Assembly (NCBI GenBank): GCA_014338405.1
Contig: JTDE01000724.1
Location: 124,653-188,652, forward strand
Direction: 5' to 3'
DNA length: 64,000 nt
Origin: Paragonimus skrjabini miyazakii
Taxonomy: Eukaryota > Platyhelminthes > Trematoda > Plagiorchiida > Troglotrematidae
Numbering within the stretch: the stretch's first letter is position 1; each line of letters begins with the position of its first letter. Below are positions 1 through 11,892 of this stretch, piece by piece. The notes under the pieces were generated by a model that worked only from the letters and a program-made list of their open reading frames with translations, searched no databases and was not told the origin of the DNA. The position numbers and the translations under genes were made by a program.

Positions 1-37
1 AAACGCCTGTATTTGTTAGTTTTGTTTTACTGAATGT

Positions 38-275
38 GCGGTCAATGGCGCAGTGTTCTTTAAAGACGCTTCATGTAAACGTGACCGGGATTCAAACCCT
101 GGCCGCACTATGGATAAGCTCTAACAAGAGTAAAACTCGAGTAAAACGATTCTTTTTGGTAGACACTGACTGAAATGTCTATTGGAATGCGGCAATTGCG
201 ATCGATTTTTAGTGATATTCAATTCGTATACATACGCGGTGCTCATTGTTGTATAAGACGTAACTGTGAAGCCAA
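38..275 (+). repeat. tRNA-headed SINE, diverged copy 1
   Basis: The head (about 38-108) reads like a degenerate tRNA: a box A-like stretch around gtcaatggcgcagtg, then a box B-like gggattcaaaccc. The body includes tctattggaatgcggcaatt near 178-197. The same head and body, in the same order, recur at 7770-8010 and 46620-46990, which supports one SINE family moved by LINE machinery. The copy is diverged and has no clear 3' tail. No function is implied; spurious ORFs here are SINE-derived. Confidence 0.55.
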
Positions 276-1494
276 GCAAAATGTAGCCATTAAAGTATAT
301 TAAACATATTACGCTATTATCTAACGACTGGAATGACGAAGCAACGTGTGTACAGCACAAGGGAACTTTTTGCACAACTGTCAGTAAATTACTAAAGCAT
401 CAATTTCGAACTGGGCGGTAAAATGATCGGAGGTACAGAAGACAGATTGGCAGAAAACGTTTTCAATCCACTTCCGAGTACAATATTCGGTGGTCCTCAA
501 CAGAAGGAGACATCACACGATCTGTGCGGAAATGACCCTGTCATGTGACTTGCCTAAATTTTCTCGAGTCGTTAGCATCGCCGACGAAACTGCATATGTT
601 AACTGACACCTGAAGTGACCATGCGTACCGTGTTTTGTTCAAAGTTGCACACAACCTTCAGAAATTTCCTTGATTAACCATTCTACGACTGAAAGAAATT
701 CATTACTAAAAATCTCCCAGCCAATCGTTCATAGCTTAGAATGGGATTTTTTTCTAAGGGGACGAAGGAGTTGATAACAATCGGTGGGAAACAGACGAGA
801 GGTGCTTGTATTAGCATCATTTACCGTTTGCTACTCGCGTCCACAACAAAAACGTTGTCTTCAAAACGCCGAAGTCTCAAGGCACTTTATCCAGCCTTCC
901 CGATTCACAATTCTCACATCACTAAAACGATTGTTCAGATTAGTTTACATATAATACAGACATATGATTAATTAATAACCTGGAATGTGTCAAAAACCGG
1001 TAACTTATAAAAACGGCCGAGGATGTCCAAAAGGAGTAGAAAAATGCATGTTACTGTGCCAATGAAGAACAGAAAACATGAAGACTAATTCGTGGAGCGG
1101 AGATACGTAACTTTTCAAACAGAAGAGAATAACGCATATTCGTTAACCTTTGGAAATTTCAGTTTAGAACTTTGTCCATTATAAACGCACATACTTTGTT
1201 TTGGATTCATCTCTTTAATACTCTAAAGCTGTAGTTTTGCTCATTCTTATATATTAGGAACATCCATGTGGAATGCTTTACCTCATGTTTGCATATATTT
1301 AAGTGAAATCAACCATTCTGAGACAAAAACTAATGGAAACACTAAAATAAATTGGCTGGTTTTAAAGTGATCTGAAATGAAAGATCCATTGGCATTCAAA
1401 CGGTGTTTGAGCAGCATCAATTTGGGGATATGGGAAGCACCGTTTACGTGAAATATTATTACTGATGTTGAGTTTAGTTATAAAGGACACTTAC
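276..1494. other. No recognisable gene or repeat
   Basis: AT-rich sequence with only short random open frames. No transposon motif or RNA gene was recognised. It could be intron or intergenic DNA. Confidence 0.5.
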
Positions 1495-1663
1495 CGGTCA
1501 GTTCCATACAACCCAGCAGCACTGAATTATACTCACTGGGGGGATGTTGAGCTACCTTCCCTTGGTTGATGGAAACGCAAATGAATGATTCACTCAGGTT
1601 AGCCTTTGGATTCATTTCTAATTGATGACCGACAAGCGCACGAATCGTTGATTTTTTCGACAT
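1495..1663 (-). CDS. Possible first coding exon, unknown protein
   Basis: The minus-strand frame opens with a true ATG at 1663 (MSKKSTIRALVGHQLEMN) and runs about 56 codons to a strong donor-like GACCG|GTAAGT at 1494. The peptide composition looks protein-like but I do not recognise a family. There is no acceptor just before the ATG, so it would have to be an initial exon. No second exon in matching phase was identified. A chance open frame next to a good donor is a real alternative. Confidence 0.22.
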
Positions 1664-2559
1664 CGTTATAATTCAGATCAAAGTAGGTTTTCATATACTT
1701 TTTGCAGTTGCCTGATCATATACCTGATGCACATTTATGTAGAAAAATCTACTTGTTTAAACGTTTTGTCTGAATCAGTTAACCAGGATTTTTGATCCGC
1801 TTTCAGTAACACCGTCTGAATGTGGTTTTCGTGTGCTGAGATTGAGATATCCAAACCGAAACTGGATTTTGGTTCTGGCGGTTGTGAAACAAATGCTTTG
1901 ATCATAACAAACATTACTGAGTCACCAACTCCAGTTGCCTGAAGTGTGTTCGCTACATAACCTTGACATTAAGTGGCGTTCTGAAACACATAATGATGAC
2001 TGAACTCGTAAGTTTTTAGGATGACCGGAATGTCATGCGTGGGATCAGGATGTTGGAAGCATGTGGCACGTTCAAACGACCGACGCGTATGAGTTTTCAT
2101 CAAAGTTAGCTAATCACCAACCTTTACGTCAGTCTATAAGCCAGCGATGTCAGACATCCTCGTACTTGATTTCACTTCATTGACATTTTCGACCAACTCC
2201 TTCTCCAGCTAACCGCTTGATGAGGTTTCGCTCATTTTATTGAAATATCCACCGTTTTTCATATCGTGAAAATTGTTCAGTCAAACAGATGTCCATTCCA
2301 TAATTTGGGATATCTGATTCGATTGACTCATTGTTCTATTATAAACAGTATTAAAGTATTGTTCCACGATCTACCGCCTTCACGAAGCGCAAGATTAATA
2401 GTACGTGTACTCTAATATTGTAGTATATCCATTCCTCTCCCTATAAACTTCAACTCGTATGAAGTCTGATAGTAAAAAAGTTGGCTCATTAATTACTTCC
2501 AACAATGCACATATGAGTACCCGGTAAAAAGTGTGATCCTTTTAAACTCTTAATATTCT
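1664..2559. other. No recognisable gene or repeat
   Basis: Noncoding-looking sequence with stops in all frames. Any upstream part of the PLE tail at 2560 is too decayed to see. Confidence 0.45.
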
Positions 2560-2838
2560 CCCAGGGTTGTGTTCATCTTGATCAAACTATGGGTCAAGAA
2601 ACAGGTCACGCAAACACATAACGTCACAACCGCGCATGGAAACAAGGAGCTTACATCATCCATCGGACGTCATATTCTAATGACACAAGACCAGTGTGAT
2701 CCTACAACGATATTTCCCGTTATCTACTCAACGGCACAAAGGCAAACACTGCGTTTTCTCGAAGCTGTTGCAGTCTGAAATTTCAAACACGTGTTGTTGG
2801 TTCATAAACAATTACTTGTAGGGTTGTCGCTATTATGA
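2560..2838 (+). mobile_element. PLE fragment: GIY-YIG endonuclease C-terminus
   Basis: The frame reads a WVKKQV segment, then SSIGRHIL, an EAVAV segment and a final VHKQLLVGLSLL before TGA at 2836-2838. The same order (WVQKQV, SSIGRHIL, AEAVAI, CVHKQLFVNLRLPW) occurs in the better-kept copy at 49836-50156, so this is the end of a Penelope-like polyprotein, the C-terminal part of its GIY-YIG nicking domain. One in-frame TGA follows EAVAV where an Arg codon would fit (CGA to TGA). RT and N-terminal parts are absent: a 3'-end remnant, not a working gene. Confidence 0.65.
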
Positions 2839-5800
2839 TAGTGACAGTGACTGTGTACTCTAAAAACGGACTTTCTATGGTGTATTGCTAGCTTTCTCAT
2901 GCTGATATATAAATGGTCTACGGTATGTACTCCTGAAGATGCAGCAAAATTTATCCGGATATAAATCGTGTAGTATCAGTCTATGGTCTTCTTCACTCAA
3001 GTTCTTGACGAGAAAAGAATGTTTCAAATTACATGTTCCCAGCTAGGTTAGTAAAAGTCACATGTCATTGAAACTGACATAATCCAAACGGTTTGGAGTT
3101 CGTCACCAGTGCACTATTTTGTCGTTCAACAAGAAAACAGGATGAGAGAACAGTATAAAACTGTTCATATTTCTCCTATATTAAACAGAAACTTGCATAT
3201 GTTACTGATAAGGCAGGGTTTGGGGCAAGTGAGACATCGACGAAACCGTTTGTAGTGATACCTCGTTCTTCTACTTATTTGACAATCTATAAAGCCTAGG
3301 GAATAGGGAACACCTGAGTAGTAATGATTTTGCCAGTGGCTAGTAAATGAATCTCATATGTTATAAAGTTTGCAGTTTTTCTCAAAATTCTTTGTTCGAA
3401 CTTAGTGGGAACATCAGAAGGTGGCGCCAAACATGAATTTGAGACGATCATTCGACTTAGACAACAATTTTCCACATAGTTCAATTCGTCAAATAATGCT
3501 GCTTTTGATTGTTTGTCCAGATGCGAGAACACCAAGACGTTGTTTCATCTGAGCTGTTCCAAAGCATTTATATGTGATGGCATATGTATGTCTGAAGGTG
3601 ATTATGCGATAGTGATATTCGAATTCAACGAATTTCACCGTTAGCCATTTACCATTTTCACTTGAGATTGAAGTTGATCAAAATGTAGTTCAAACTGGAT
3701 CAACGTTTGAATGCTGTTGCGTTTTTCGATGCAGTTTCCAGTCGAAAGAAAGGGCTTCGAATTGTAAAGTAATCGGATGCACTTAAGATCAGTCAGTCAT
3801 GTACCTGCTGGAAATATTGGATAGGGTATATTTTTTTAAACGGCACACTTTTTACTTTTCCAATCAAAATAAATCCGACAATTTATATTGTTCAAGGTTA
3901 CCTTGAGAAACAAATGGATAAACCTGCAATAATAAACGACCTCAAGTGGATCACTCAGTGTGGTATTTTATTTGACGCTTGTGCACTTTTGTCACTGATG
4001 CTACGGTCATCACGACCGGTTCATGAGGGTGTGGACTGGGGTTCCCATTGCTACCTTGGCAAAGACATCCTCTATAAGACGAACTCTGTTAAAAAGGAAA
4101 CTCAAGTCCAGTGCACCTATTCGACGTGTGACAAATGATTAAACTTATCTGTCTGTGAAAACTGCAGTCAGCCTTGCATGATGTTCAATTTATATGGTCT
4201 ATATATGGTTACGTGACAACATCGTGAAAGATGATTGTAGTAGAATAATAATATTCCCCCAATAACAGCATTGATTCGAACTAACAACAAAGCAAGTATG
4301 AAATGTTATGCACTTTCTAACCGGCAACTTATTTCAAAATCCGCAATGGCGATCCGGAACTGCTGGCACAATTGTCAATTCGTATTTGTCAAGTTATCCT
4401 ATGACATCGTATTTATACCTATTTGAACAGTTTGTTTCCATGATACGAAATTAAGATCCAACAACATATAAACTACAGCCTGATCTATAGAAATTCGGCT
4501 AGGTGGGTTATAAAACCGTTATCACGTCTCCATAGTTGTATAGGATGAAACTTGAAAAGTCAGTCACGGTATTCGTTCTAGGTCAAAAACGTTTGTACAC
4601 TTTTTTACGGGGGGTGTACGTTATACTGGTTAGCCTGCATTTCATGGAAGCCTATGATCTAAACATTTACATCTGATTTGATCAGTCAGGCTGTTCTTTC
4701 AGAATGGTTACTATTATACCTCTCAGGTGACACTGCTAGATAGTGGATAACGTATATTCACGTATGGTTCTTTTACAAGACGATATGCGCATTGAGGTTT
4801 GTTGACACTTCGTGTGTTCTCGTCACTGACAAACTTAAAAGACGCAAAGTACGTATTTCAGATGCACCAAGGTAGGACATAGAGTGGGCATGCTTCATAT
4901 CCATAGCAGGTGTTATGTACTGTGGACAACGACTACCTGATGGTTAAACTCAGCCAGTTTTGCATGAAATGTCGTTTGATAAACATCGTTCCGGTAAAGT
5001 CCAGTATTTTTGGGTTCCGGTAAAAAACATCATGTTTACTGGACTACTTGGGCGAAACTGATGACCTGTTATCATTAGGTAACTTTTGGCTCCTGAGGTG
5101 GCACTTCGAGTACGTTTATCAGCTGAGGATTACGGCGTCGTCAGCCACTACACTTCCTTCACTCTGTCTGTCCTTGTTCTCACAAGTAGGTCTACTTTCT
5201 ATTATTTTTTAATTTAACCTGAGGTAGAAGTATAGTGTCACTTGAGCAGGTTTATCGTAACGTTCATTGGAAACGTGTAATTTACTGTCGAGGAACTAGT
5301 TCTTGTGTTTGAATTCGGTCTGTAAGCTCTTCATTTATGTCGTTTTGAGTAACTGGATGTTGATCTTCTTTCGAAGCTAGTAAATCGTGGAGATATATTA
5401 CTCAGAAGCTTGAGCACAGCATATTTGCAACGTCAAATTCGTTTATCCATTTTCTGTTGGCTCAGCCTCAGCAATTTGGAAACGAAACTTTGGTCGCATT
5501 TGAATTCAACCAACTCTTTATTTGTTGCCCTCTCGAAGTCAGAAATAACGGTGGTTGTCCATATCAACACAGAATGTCAGTTCATCTGTTTTGTTTTACC
5601 GAGTTAACAGTACAAAAGGTCCAGCCCTTCGAGTGTATTTTCCCGTCTAATGTTCTATCGTGTCTTGCAAATGTCAGTCTAGCGCTGACACAATGCAGAT
5701 TCACTTTGTGTTGTGATTTATGAACCAACGTGCTATACTCATATAAATTAACTTTTAAGTTAATCTCCATTGTTTTCTCGAGTTTCGGCGATACATTTTC

Positions 5801-6511
5801 AAAATTACAAACATTTTCATTCTGTTCGTGATATTTCGTTCTATGGTAGACACGGGCACATTGACTTCAGTACTGAATACGTTGGGTTTGAGGAAAGCCA
5901 AATTTTGCCGCAAATTGTCGCGGGGTTCATTAGAAATTGTTTCGTTAAAACAACTACATTTTGTCTTATCCTTGTTAGTAGAAGAATCTCGTATTACACG
6001 TTTACCCTTATCAGATTCCCTCTGGGGAGTTTAACCACCCACAGTGCATACATTAGTAGAGTGTCTCCATGTATCATGAATCGGGAGAACAAATCAGTTT
6101 GATCACACCGAATGCACACTTTGTGGTGAATACAACTCTTTGCTAATTGCTTTCATAAACATGGCTTGTGACTTCTCTTCGGCTGTCCTGATTTTCTGAC
6201 AAAGTTTTCCGGATAAATATATCACATATTAATTCGCAAACCCAAAATGAATCGCGTGCGAAATAAGCAAACAATTTGTGCAAATCACAAACCCATTTTG
6301 CCATCTGCGCAAAACAGAGAGTGTTATTAAATCAAAGTGATATGAAATAGTTGTATCCAAACGTGACGGTTTCAAAAATGGGAGTTATTCGAAATAGTCG
6401 TTGTCGTGGTAACACTACGGATGAGTTTTAATCGATAAACCAGGGAACTGCAGTCCTTGTTATCTTGTGTACATAGATATTTTGTCTGGATGAACCAAAC
6501 TCAAAGGAGAA
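2839..6511. other. No recognisable gene; possible PLE 3' UTR at left edge
   Basis: The first 150 bases may be the 3' UTR of the preceding PLE tail. The remainder holds short open frames (for example around 3296-3535, 3914-4138 and 5410-6102) without recognised domains. I see no reliable gene, RNA or repeat. Confidence 0.4.
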
Positions 6512-6582
6512 CTAAACTGCAATACTAATAAGTAGTGTGGCAGATTTATGAATTTAGATGAGACCCAACTGTGAAAAGTCAG

Positions 6583-6662
6583 GGCTTCGGCTGGATTCGA
6601 ACCAGCGACAGACACACCATGCCTCAACGCGGCAAGGGCTCTACCAGCTGAGCTACGAAGCC
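6583..6662 (-). repeat. tRNA-like unit (SINE head), left copy
   Basis: On the minus strand the 80-nt unit has a perfect 7-bp acceptor pairing (GGCTTCG with CGAAGCC), a D arm with GCTC/GAGC stem, and a T arm with 5-bp stem and TTCGAAT loop. The middle is 31 nt, too long for an ordinary class I anticodon arm plus variable loop, and I find no good anticodon stem with U33. It is therefore tRNA-derived rather than a functional tRNA. Confidence 0.7.
6593..6655 (-). promoter_or_regulatory. Internal Pol III promoter (box A and box B), left copy
   Basis: Box A TAGCTCAGCTGG at 6655-6644 fits the TRGYNNARNNGG consensus exactly. Box B GGTTCGAATCC at 6603-6593 is exact. Both are on the minus strand, so transcription would run leftward. 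Confidence 0.6.
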
Positions 6663-6855
6663 ACGCCGAGAGCTCTGAAATTTATTAGTAATACAAATTC
6701 TATGCTCAACAGTGACGTTGGTGAATTCCAGCGTGAACTGTTTGAGAAATCCTGCCGGGGCAGTCGATCCCCTGGATCATTTGGTGGATTCCATATGAGA
6801 CAGTGGGACGGGTGGGTAACCGAGTCCAAATGTGAAATTTCAGAGCTCCTGGCGT

Positions 6856-6935
6856 GGCTTCGTAGCTCAGCTGATAGAGCCCTAGCCGCGTTGAGACATG
6901 ATGTTTCTGTCGCTGGTTCGAATCCAGCCGAAGCC
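6856..6935 (+). repeat. tRNA-like unit (SINE head), right copy
   Basis: Same architecture as the left copy on the opposite strand: acceptor GGCTTCG/CGAAGCC, D arm and T arm intact. Box A at 6863-6874 ends in A rather than G, one mismatch from consensus; box B at 6915-6925 is perfect. The central 31 nt differ from the left copy at several positions, so the two have diverged since they were joined. Confidence 0.7.
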
Positions 6936-6973
6936 CTGACTTTTCACAGTTGGGTCTCATCTAAACTGCAATA

Positions 6974-7769
6974 ATAATTTTCCTCTGGCATAACAGCGGC
7001 AATAAACTAACACCAATGTTGACAGATTGGAGTACTGAAGTATGAGTGAGTACTGACGGTTAATAAAAACTTAGAGAGACCTGCTGAAGAGTGTAAAGTT
7101 ATATTTTTTCATTGGCCTTTGCCATGACAATAAGTTATACAGTTAACATTGAAGTGCGTACTGTAGACAACTGCTTTGCGAAATAACTTCATTTTTCGTA
7201 CACTAAACAGTAGCAGAACGTGTGACATGACCACCAGAAACGCATACAATAACGCAAAATGAAATATAACTGTCCAATAATTATGGGTCTGTTAAACTGT
7301 GCTACAGTTTCAACGTCCATATGGTTTGTTTTGAGTATCTAGCTGTACACGACACTCAGCAAACAGCGACGCTTTTATAAATGTGAACCTTTGATCAGTT
7401 CCAGCAGGAATGAATACATTGACGGTCGAATTCACATCCACCGAGCAGTCAGTCGCTAGCGCACGTTAATAGTCTATGAAGCAACTACCAAGTAGGCACA
7501 CCTATTCGTGTGATCGATCAAAACGTACCGTTCACTGACAATTTTGGAATGCAAAATCTGCCATCATATGTGAGTGATATTTAAATCCTATTAACCAAGA
7601 CTCCCCTACTACTTATCAGTGATCCAAATACCAAACAAAAAGTCTACTGATTCCTGTTAGTTCAGCCATCCGTGGCGTCACCGATTGGAGTTAATAGAGC
7701 AGTTACCGTGTTCTCTCTCGAGGCGACCGCTCAGTCCGAACAGTATTCACAAACGAGAACGTAGCTGGG
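6974..7769. other. No recognisable gene or repeat
   Basis: AT-rich, stops in all frames, no motif recognised. Confidence 0.45.
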
Positions 7770-8010
7770 CGTTTGCATATGATAGTTCAATCGTGCTCAC
7801 TATGTTGTCCGTTGCGCAAGGATCAACATGGTTGTTACATGAAGGTGCGTTCGAATTTCAAGTTTCGACCATGACAACTCTATGCACCAGTAATGAGCTC
7901 AAACAAAATCGAATGTAGTGCTTCTTTTCAAAATGGGCTGATTGGAAATTCTGCTGACATTCACGAGCCGTGGTTAATCATCATCGATGTTCAAATTGAA
8001 TTTCCCAATA
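7770..8010 (+). repeat. tRNA-headed SINE, diverged copy 2
   Basis: It aligns by eye with 46620-46860: gcatatgatagttcaatcgtg at the start, a degenerate tRNA-like head (ggttgttacatgaaggtg then a ttcgaattt box B relic), the gtagtgcttctt block and a ccgtgg block near 7970. It is more mutated than the copy at 46620, and the internal promoter looks dead. Confidence 0.5.
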
Positions 8011-8404
8011 TGTTCATTTATTTCCGTTTGAAGCATACTTTGAAGTTTGTCTTAGGCAGCAAGTCAAATCATTGAGAAACTGGATAGAGAAGATGCGGTA
8101 ATGGAGTGTATGCTTAACAGTTACAGTAGATTTTTGTCTTAGCATGAGCAAGTTATTTTATAATGCGATCAGTTCGCTAAATTGTGGAGTCGATTAACCA
8201 GGTTTGATCTGTGCAGCAGAATGTCACGTTAGCTCCACAGGGTAAAAATTACACTCTCTCTCGGTACATTATTTTCCTTGCACCTCGTATGATGAAAGTG
8301 TCAGGGTGATTATTTAGTCTCAAACTGCTAACCGCATCCTTCCCGTCTAGTCAGCTATATCTACAATATCCGAACTCGATCAAAATATTCCAACCGACAC
8401 AACC

Positions 8405-8760
8405 GGTACCAAACTCATGACCTTCCGTATGAGTTTGTTTGCGATAGACAGGGCGTCAACAATTGCTTGTAAGCTCACATGTTAGTAGAAGGCCCAGACA
8501 GGACAAACGATCATTAGGTCCTCGTAGAGGGAACACCGCCTGAATGTCTTTGGTATTGACAGCGTTATCGACGGCTCAGTAATATTGAACTTTCGCTTTC
8601 AACAACTCGATGCATCCTTTTGTCTAATCGTTGACGTAAAAATATTCGCTGAAGTTGGTATTTGAGGATTCCCCATTACCATTCCACCAATTTGCTTGGA
8701 ACTGTTAGTTGGGTAATAAATATTCACATTTTTGTACACAACACAACCCGATGCCTCCAA
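8405..8760 (-). mobile_element. PLE fragment: reverse transcriptase palm, decayed
   Basis: On the minus strand, KQIGGMVMGNPQIPTSANIF matches the PLE RT motif B region (compare QKGGVAMGSPLG in the copy at 39366-40295). Further downstream a frame-shifted segment resembles the YVDD motif C stretch, and PVYRKQTHTEGHEF resembles the thumb segment that follows it. Several frameshifts and stops separate these blocks. N-terminal and GIY-YIG portions were not found nearby. It is a dead fragment of a Penelope-type retroelement. Confidence 0.55.
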
Positions 8761-10665
8761 GGTTGATTGGTATGGAGAACTGAACATCATGCATAAGAAT
8801 AAATTCATAAAAATTCGAGTGAACTGAATACGTAACGAGAACAATTTCTCACACATGATAATTGTTATATCTTTGAGATGGACAGAGGAAAACTTAGTCA
8901 CAGTTGTTTTGATACAAAACCTAGAACTGAGGTAGGTTATTGCGCGAATCTAGGAGACAGATAAAGAAAAGATGGCCTGTTTAGACAATTGCCACAAAAC
9001 GTCCGTCTGGTTGTATGCCAGACAGATTTTTAAGTCGCCCACATCATTTCAAATTTAACCATTATCTAGGTGACCAAACTCATAACATTAAAACTATGTG
9101 AGAAAACCATTCATATGGGACTGTATCTTGAGGACTTTCCAGCCAACCTTTTTTGGAGGGGGCGCCAGAATCAAGTTTTACCTATGTTAGAGCTCGTCAG
9201 TCGTACACATCCCTATCACCACTAAAGTAAGCACACCGGCCATCTGTCCATGTGGTAACCAGGAGGATCATTGCCCTAATGACTTCACACTCGATACAAA
9301 CTACCTGTCGCATATCAGCGCTCAGCGAAGTTCAATTTGCCTGTTTGCTTGGAAAAGAGGACAAGTAAATGTCTCGCACAATTCAGTGAAACACAACATG
9401 GTTTGAACTTTTCTGTCATGTAGAAACCACCGGAATCATTAAAGTTGCTAGAGTTTAGTCACATATAATTTTAACTGAGCATTCAGGTATTTTGTTAGGA
9501 TGTATCTAATGAGATGGTGAGCGGTCAATGATCAACGTGGTTCCTTCATAGAAAAGTAGGGCAGAATTAAAATTCAACTTGTGGTGAACCTGTGCACGTC
9601 TGAAGAATTCTGACAAACGGAACGCCTCAGTTTAGTGCATTTTTTCAACGGAACCCAGCTGTAAAGTCTACTTTAATGAGAAAGCGACGATTTCCAACTA
9701 TTTATAAAAAGTGTATCTAGTTGTTTCGCACATTGGGCATATAGAACTAAAGTCTACGTTTGTACGTTTCATAGGGTTATGGTAAAAATCAACCTCAAAA
9801 TCGCAAACATTTGCTTGGTTGCTGAAATTATCAACCCACACGGAATCTTTGCTGTAAACTTTAGAACGGTGTATCAGGAACATAGTTAATGACGAAGTGA
9901 TTCCCGAAGAGAAGTGTGAATAGTTAACCATTTTCGTTTAGGTTGGTCGTTTTTCTTCTCACGAAAAGCTGATGGATACGATAAGATACTTAATGAAGAT
10001 CTTTTGCAATCGATCTTATTTCGTACATTTGACTAACGGTCCAGGCTATTCAAATCTAGAAAATTAATCCCGCTTTTTAACGAAAGCTGTACAGGAACGT
10101 GCCTTTTCTTCTGGATCACTAGTTGGACCCTCACTTGGATATTTTGACAAACAGTATGATACCGGTGATGAAAACGTTCATTCAGTTTGGTAGCCTTTGA
10201 AACGAAGAATATATGTTGGCTGCTACTGGAGTTTAGGTTACATATACACCAGAAGAAGCGGACCGTCTCTCGATTTTATCTGATGCAGTTTCTCCAATCA
10301 AAACGACAAGTAACCTACGTGATATCTGATACTGGTTTCACGTCATACTGACTCCAGTACGTGGCTAGAAGGAAGCAGTCAGCCAATATGAGTGTTCATT
10401 TCAGTGTAAACACTCATCTACAACAAGAGTCGTTGTAACTGAACACGGTCATAAGAGAATTCTCCACCACAGATAAAGATGAGTAAAGAGTTTTGTTCCG
10501 GATCATCATTAAACCCTCGGTTCTTTGCAAACATTCACTTGAAGCAGATCGTTCTATTAAGGGACGGTGACCATTTTATGCAGCCCTCGAAACTTATGAA
10601 TGCCGTCGACAATCAGTTGTGGTACCACCTTCATAAACTATCCCACATAACAAGCAAACCCTCGG
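8761..10665. other. No recognisable gene or repeat
   Basis: Only short open frames (for example minus 9698-9931) without recognised domains. Confidence 0.4.
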
Positions 10666-10850
10666 TTGTATGATTTCCTTATATATACCAGTAGATTTAC
10701 TGGACCATATCTTCATTGGCAAACAGCCAAAAACATCTTCGTTGCTTCCTCTAAATACACCACGATGTCAGCGACGAAACTTCACGTTGGCACTATAAAA
10801 AACTGCATTCTTTTTCAGCGTACAATATTGACCGTTATTAGAAAAAATGA
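10666..10850 (+). pseudogene. Possible RT-thumb relic of a PLE
   Basis: One frame contains IYTSRFTGPYLHW, which resembles the PLE segment after RT motif C, where a Tyr-Arg-Lys-x-Thr-x-Thr-Gly block precedes a Tyr-x-His-Phe. Nothing upstream of it shows motif A, B or C. A single short resemblance can arise by chance, so this is a weak call. Confidence 0.2.
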
Positions 10851-11095
10851 TCTGACAAAATGCACTGATCTTGACGTCCAGCAAATCGGACAGGTAAAGT
10901 TGGGTAAAAAACTGAACAGCATTGAGCCTCATAATAGGACATAGATGTTTAGGTTTAGGCAATCACATCATATCTAGTGAAGCCATACAAGAATCTGACA
11001 TAATGTCACAATTGTCGTCAGATTCTCCTCACGCTTCATTGCCGTTTATGACTGAAGCGTGATTTCAGATGCAAAAGTGTGGTACTTATTTCCCG

Positions 11096-11195
11096 NNNNN
11101 NNNNNNNNNNNNNNNNNNNNNNNNNNNNNNNNNNNNNNNNNNNNNNNNNNNNNNNNNNNNNNNNNNNNNNNNNNNNNNNNNNNNNNNNNNNNNNN
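11096..11195. other. Assembly gap (100 N)
   Basis: Exactly 100 N, the conventional placeholder for an unsized scaffold join. Open frames crossing it are artefacts. Confidence 0.98.
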
Positions 11196-11832
11196 TGTAT
11201 GATTGTTGTGGGTTGTAATTCGTTCGCTTTTGTGGAACGTTAGCAGCATTGATATGTCCAACATCTTGGAGCATGCCTGACAAGATTGGCCAAATGGGAG
11301 AGCAGGCCCATCAGACATTCACCAATATTCGTCAAGTAAACAGAATGTAGTTCTGAACAGATGAGAAGTTACCTAAGGAAATGTTTAGGTCGGTTAGTTG
11401 ATGTAGTGACTTGAACACGCACATAAGGCTCGGCGTAAAGGCGGGCAACTCGAACAATGGAATGCTGAATCAACTGTGGTCATTTGACAGTATTTTTGCA
11501 TTAACAAACATAGAATCCTCGAACAACGGGAAGTAGATACGCTACTCATACGTATACTCTCAATCATCTACAGATGTGTGCATACGTCAGTGTGTATATC
11601 CGACATCTGAACAAGTCCATGTGAACTCCGGCGTTGTTTCGATAAACTACACAAGTGTACCTTAAAATTTTAAATTTTGTGTTCAAAGCCAGACGCTTCT
11701 GCTGTCTCTGGATTTCGTCTGGGTTTTGTTGAGATGTAGTTCATCTTTTGCTCGGCTTAATGCACGTTTTGCAAAAAATTGAGAGGTGTGTATTATGTAA
11801 TTCGGCAGGTTTTCAGTGAGCGGTTGCTATAC
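11196..11832. other. No recognisable gene or repeat
   Basis: No coding or repeat signal recognised between the gap and the tandem repeat. Confidence 0.45.
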
Positions 11833-11892
11833 TTCGGTTCATCAAATTTCGGTTCATTAAATTCCGGCTCATTAAAATCCGATTCATTAAAT
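11833..11892 (+). repeat. 15-bp tandem repeat, four units
   Basis: Units are ttcggttcatcaaat, ttcggttcattaaat, tccggctcattaaaa and tccgattcattaaat, with 1-3 differences between neighbours. A partly similar ttcttgaattaatga follows, so the array may once have been longer. Confidence 0.85.

Larger units (their letters stand above)
6512..6973. mobile_element. Inverted dimer of a tRNA-like SINE with 13-bp flanking direct repeats
   Basis: Two roughly 120-bp arms (about 6552-6673 and 6843-6967) are near-perfect reverse complements. Each holds a tRNA-like unit. The units are back to back, so Pol III transcription would diverge from the roughly 190-bp centre. The identical 13-mer ctaaactgcaata lies at 6512-6524 and 6961-6973, as expected for a target-site duplication around a 436-bp insertion. 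Translated frames from both arms give similar short peptides; these are shadows of the tRNA-like sequence. It may be a SINE dimer integrated as one unit or a foldback element built on a SINE. Confidence 0.7.

Noticed and set aside
5410..6102. Overlapping plus-strand frames including VDTGTLTSVLNT, reminiscent of a retroviral-type aspartic protease
   Set aside because: Only one short motif; no zinc knuckle upstream and no RT downstream, and two frames overlap, so chance is likelier.
6558..6974. 138-codon frame and its minus-strand counterpart as protein genes
   Set aside because: They are translations of the tRNA-like inverted repeat; similar peptides come from both arms.
11046..11318. Minus-strand frame crossing the N gap
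   Set aside because: The N run is a placeholder; the frame has no real continuity.
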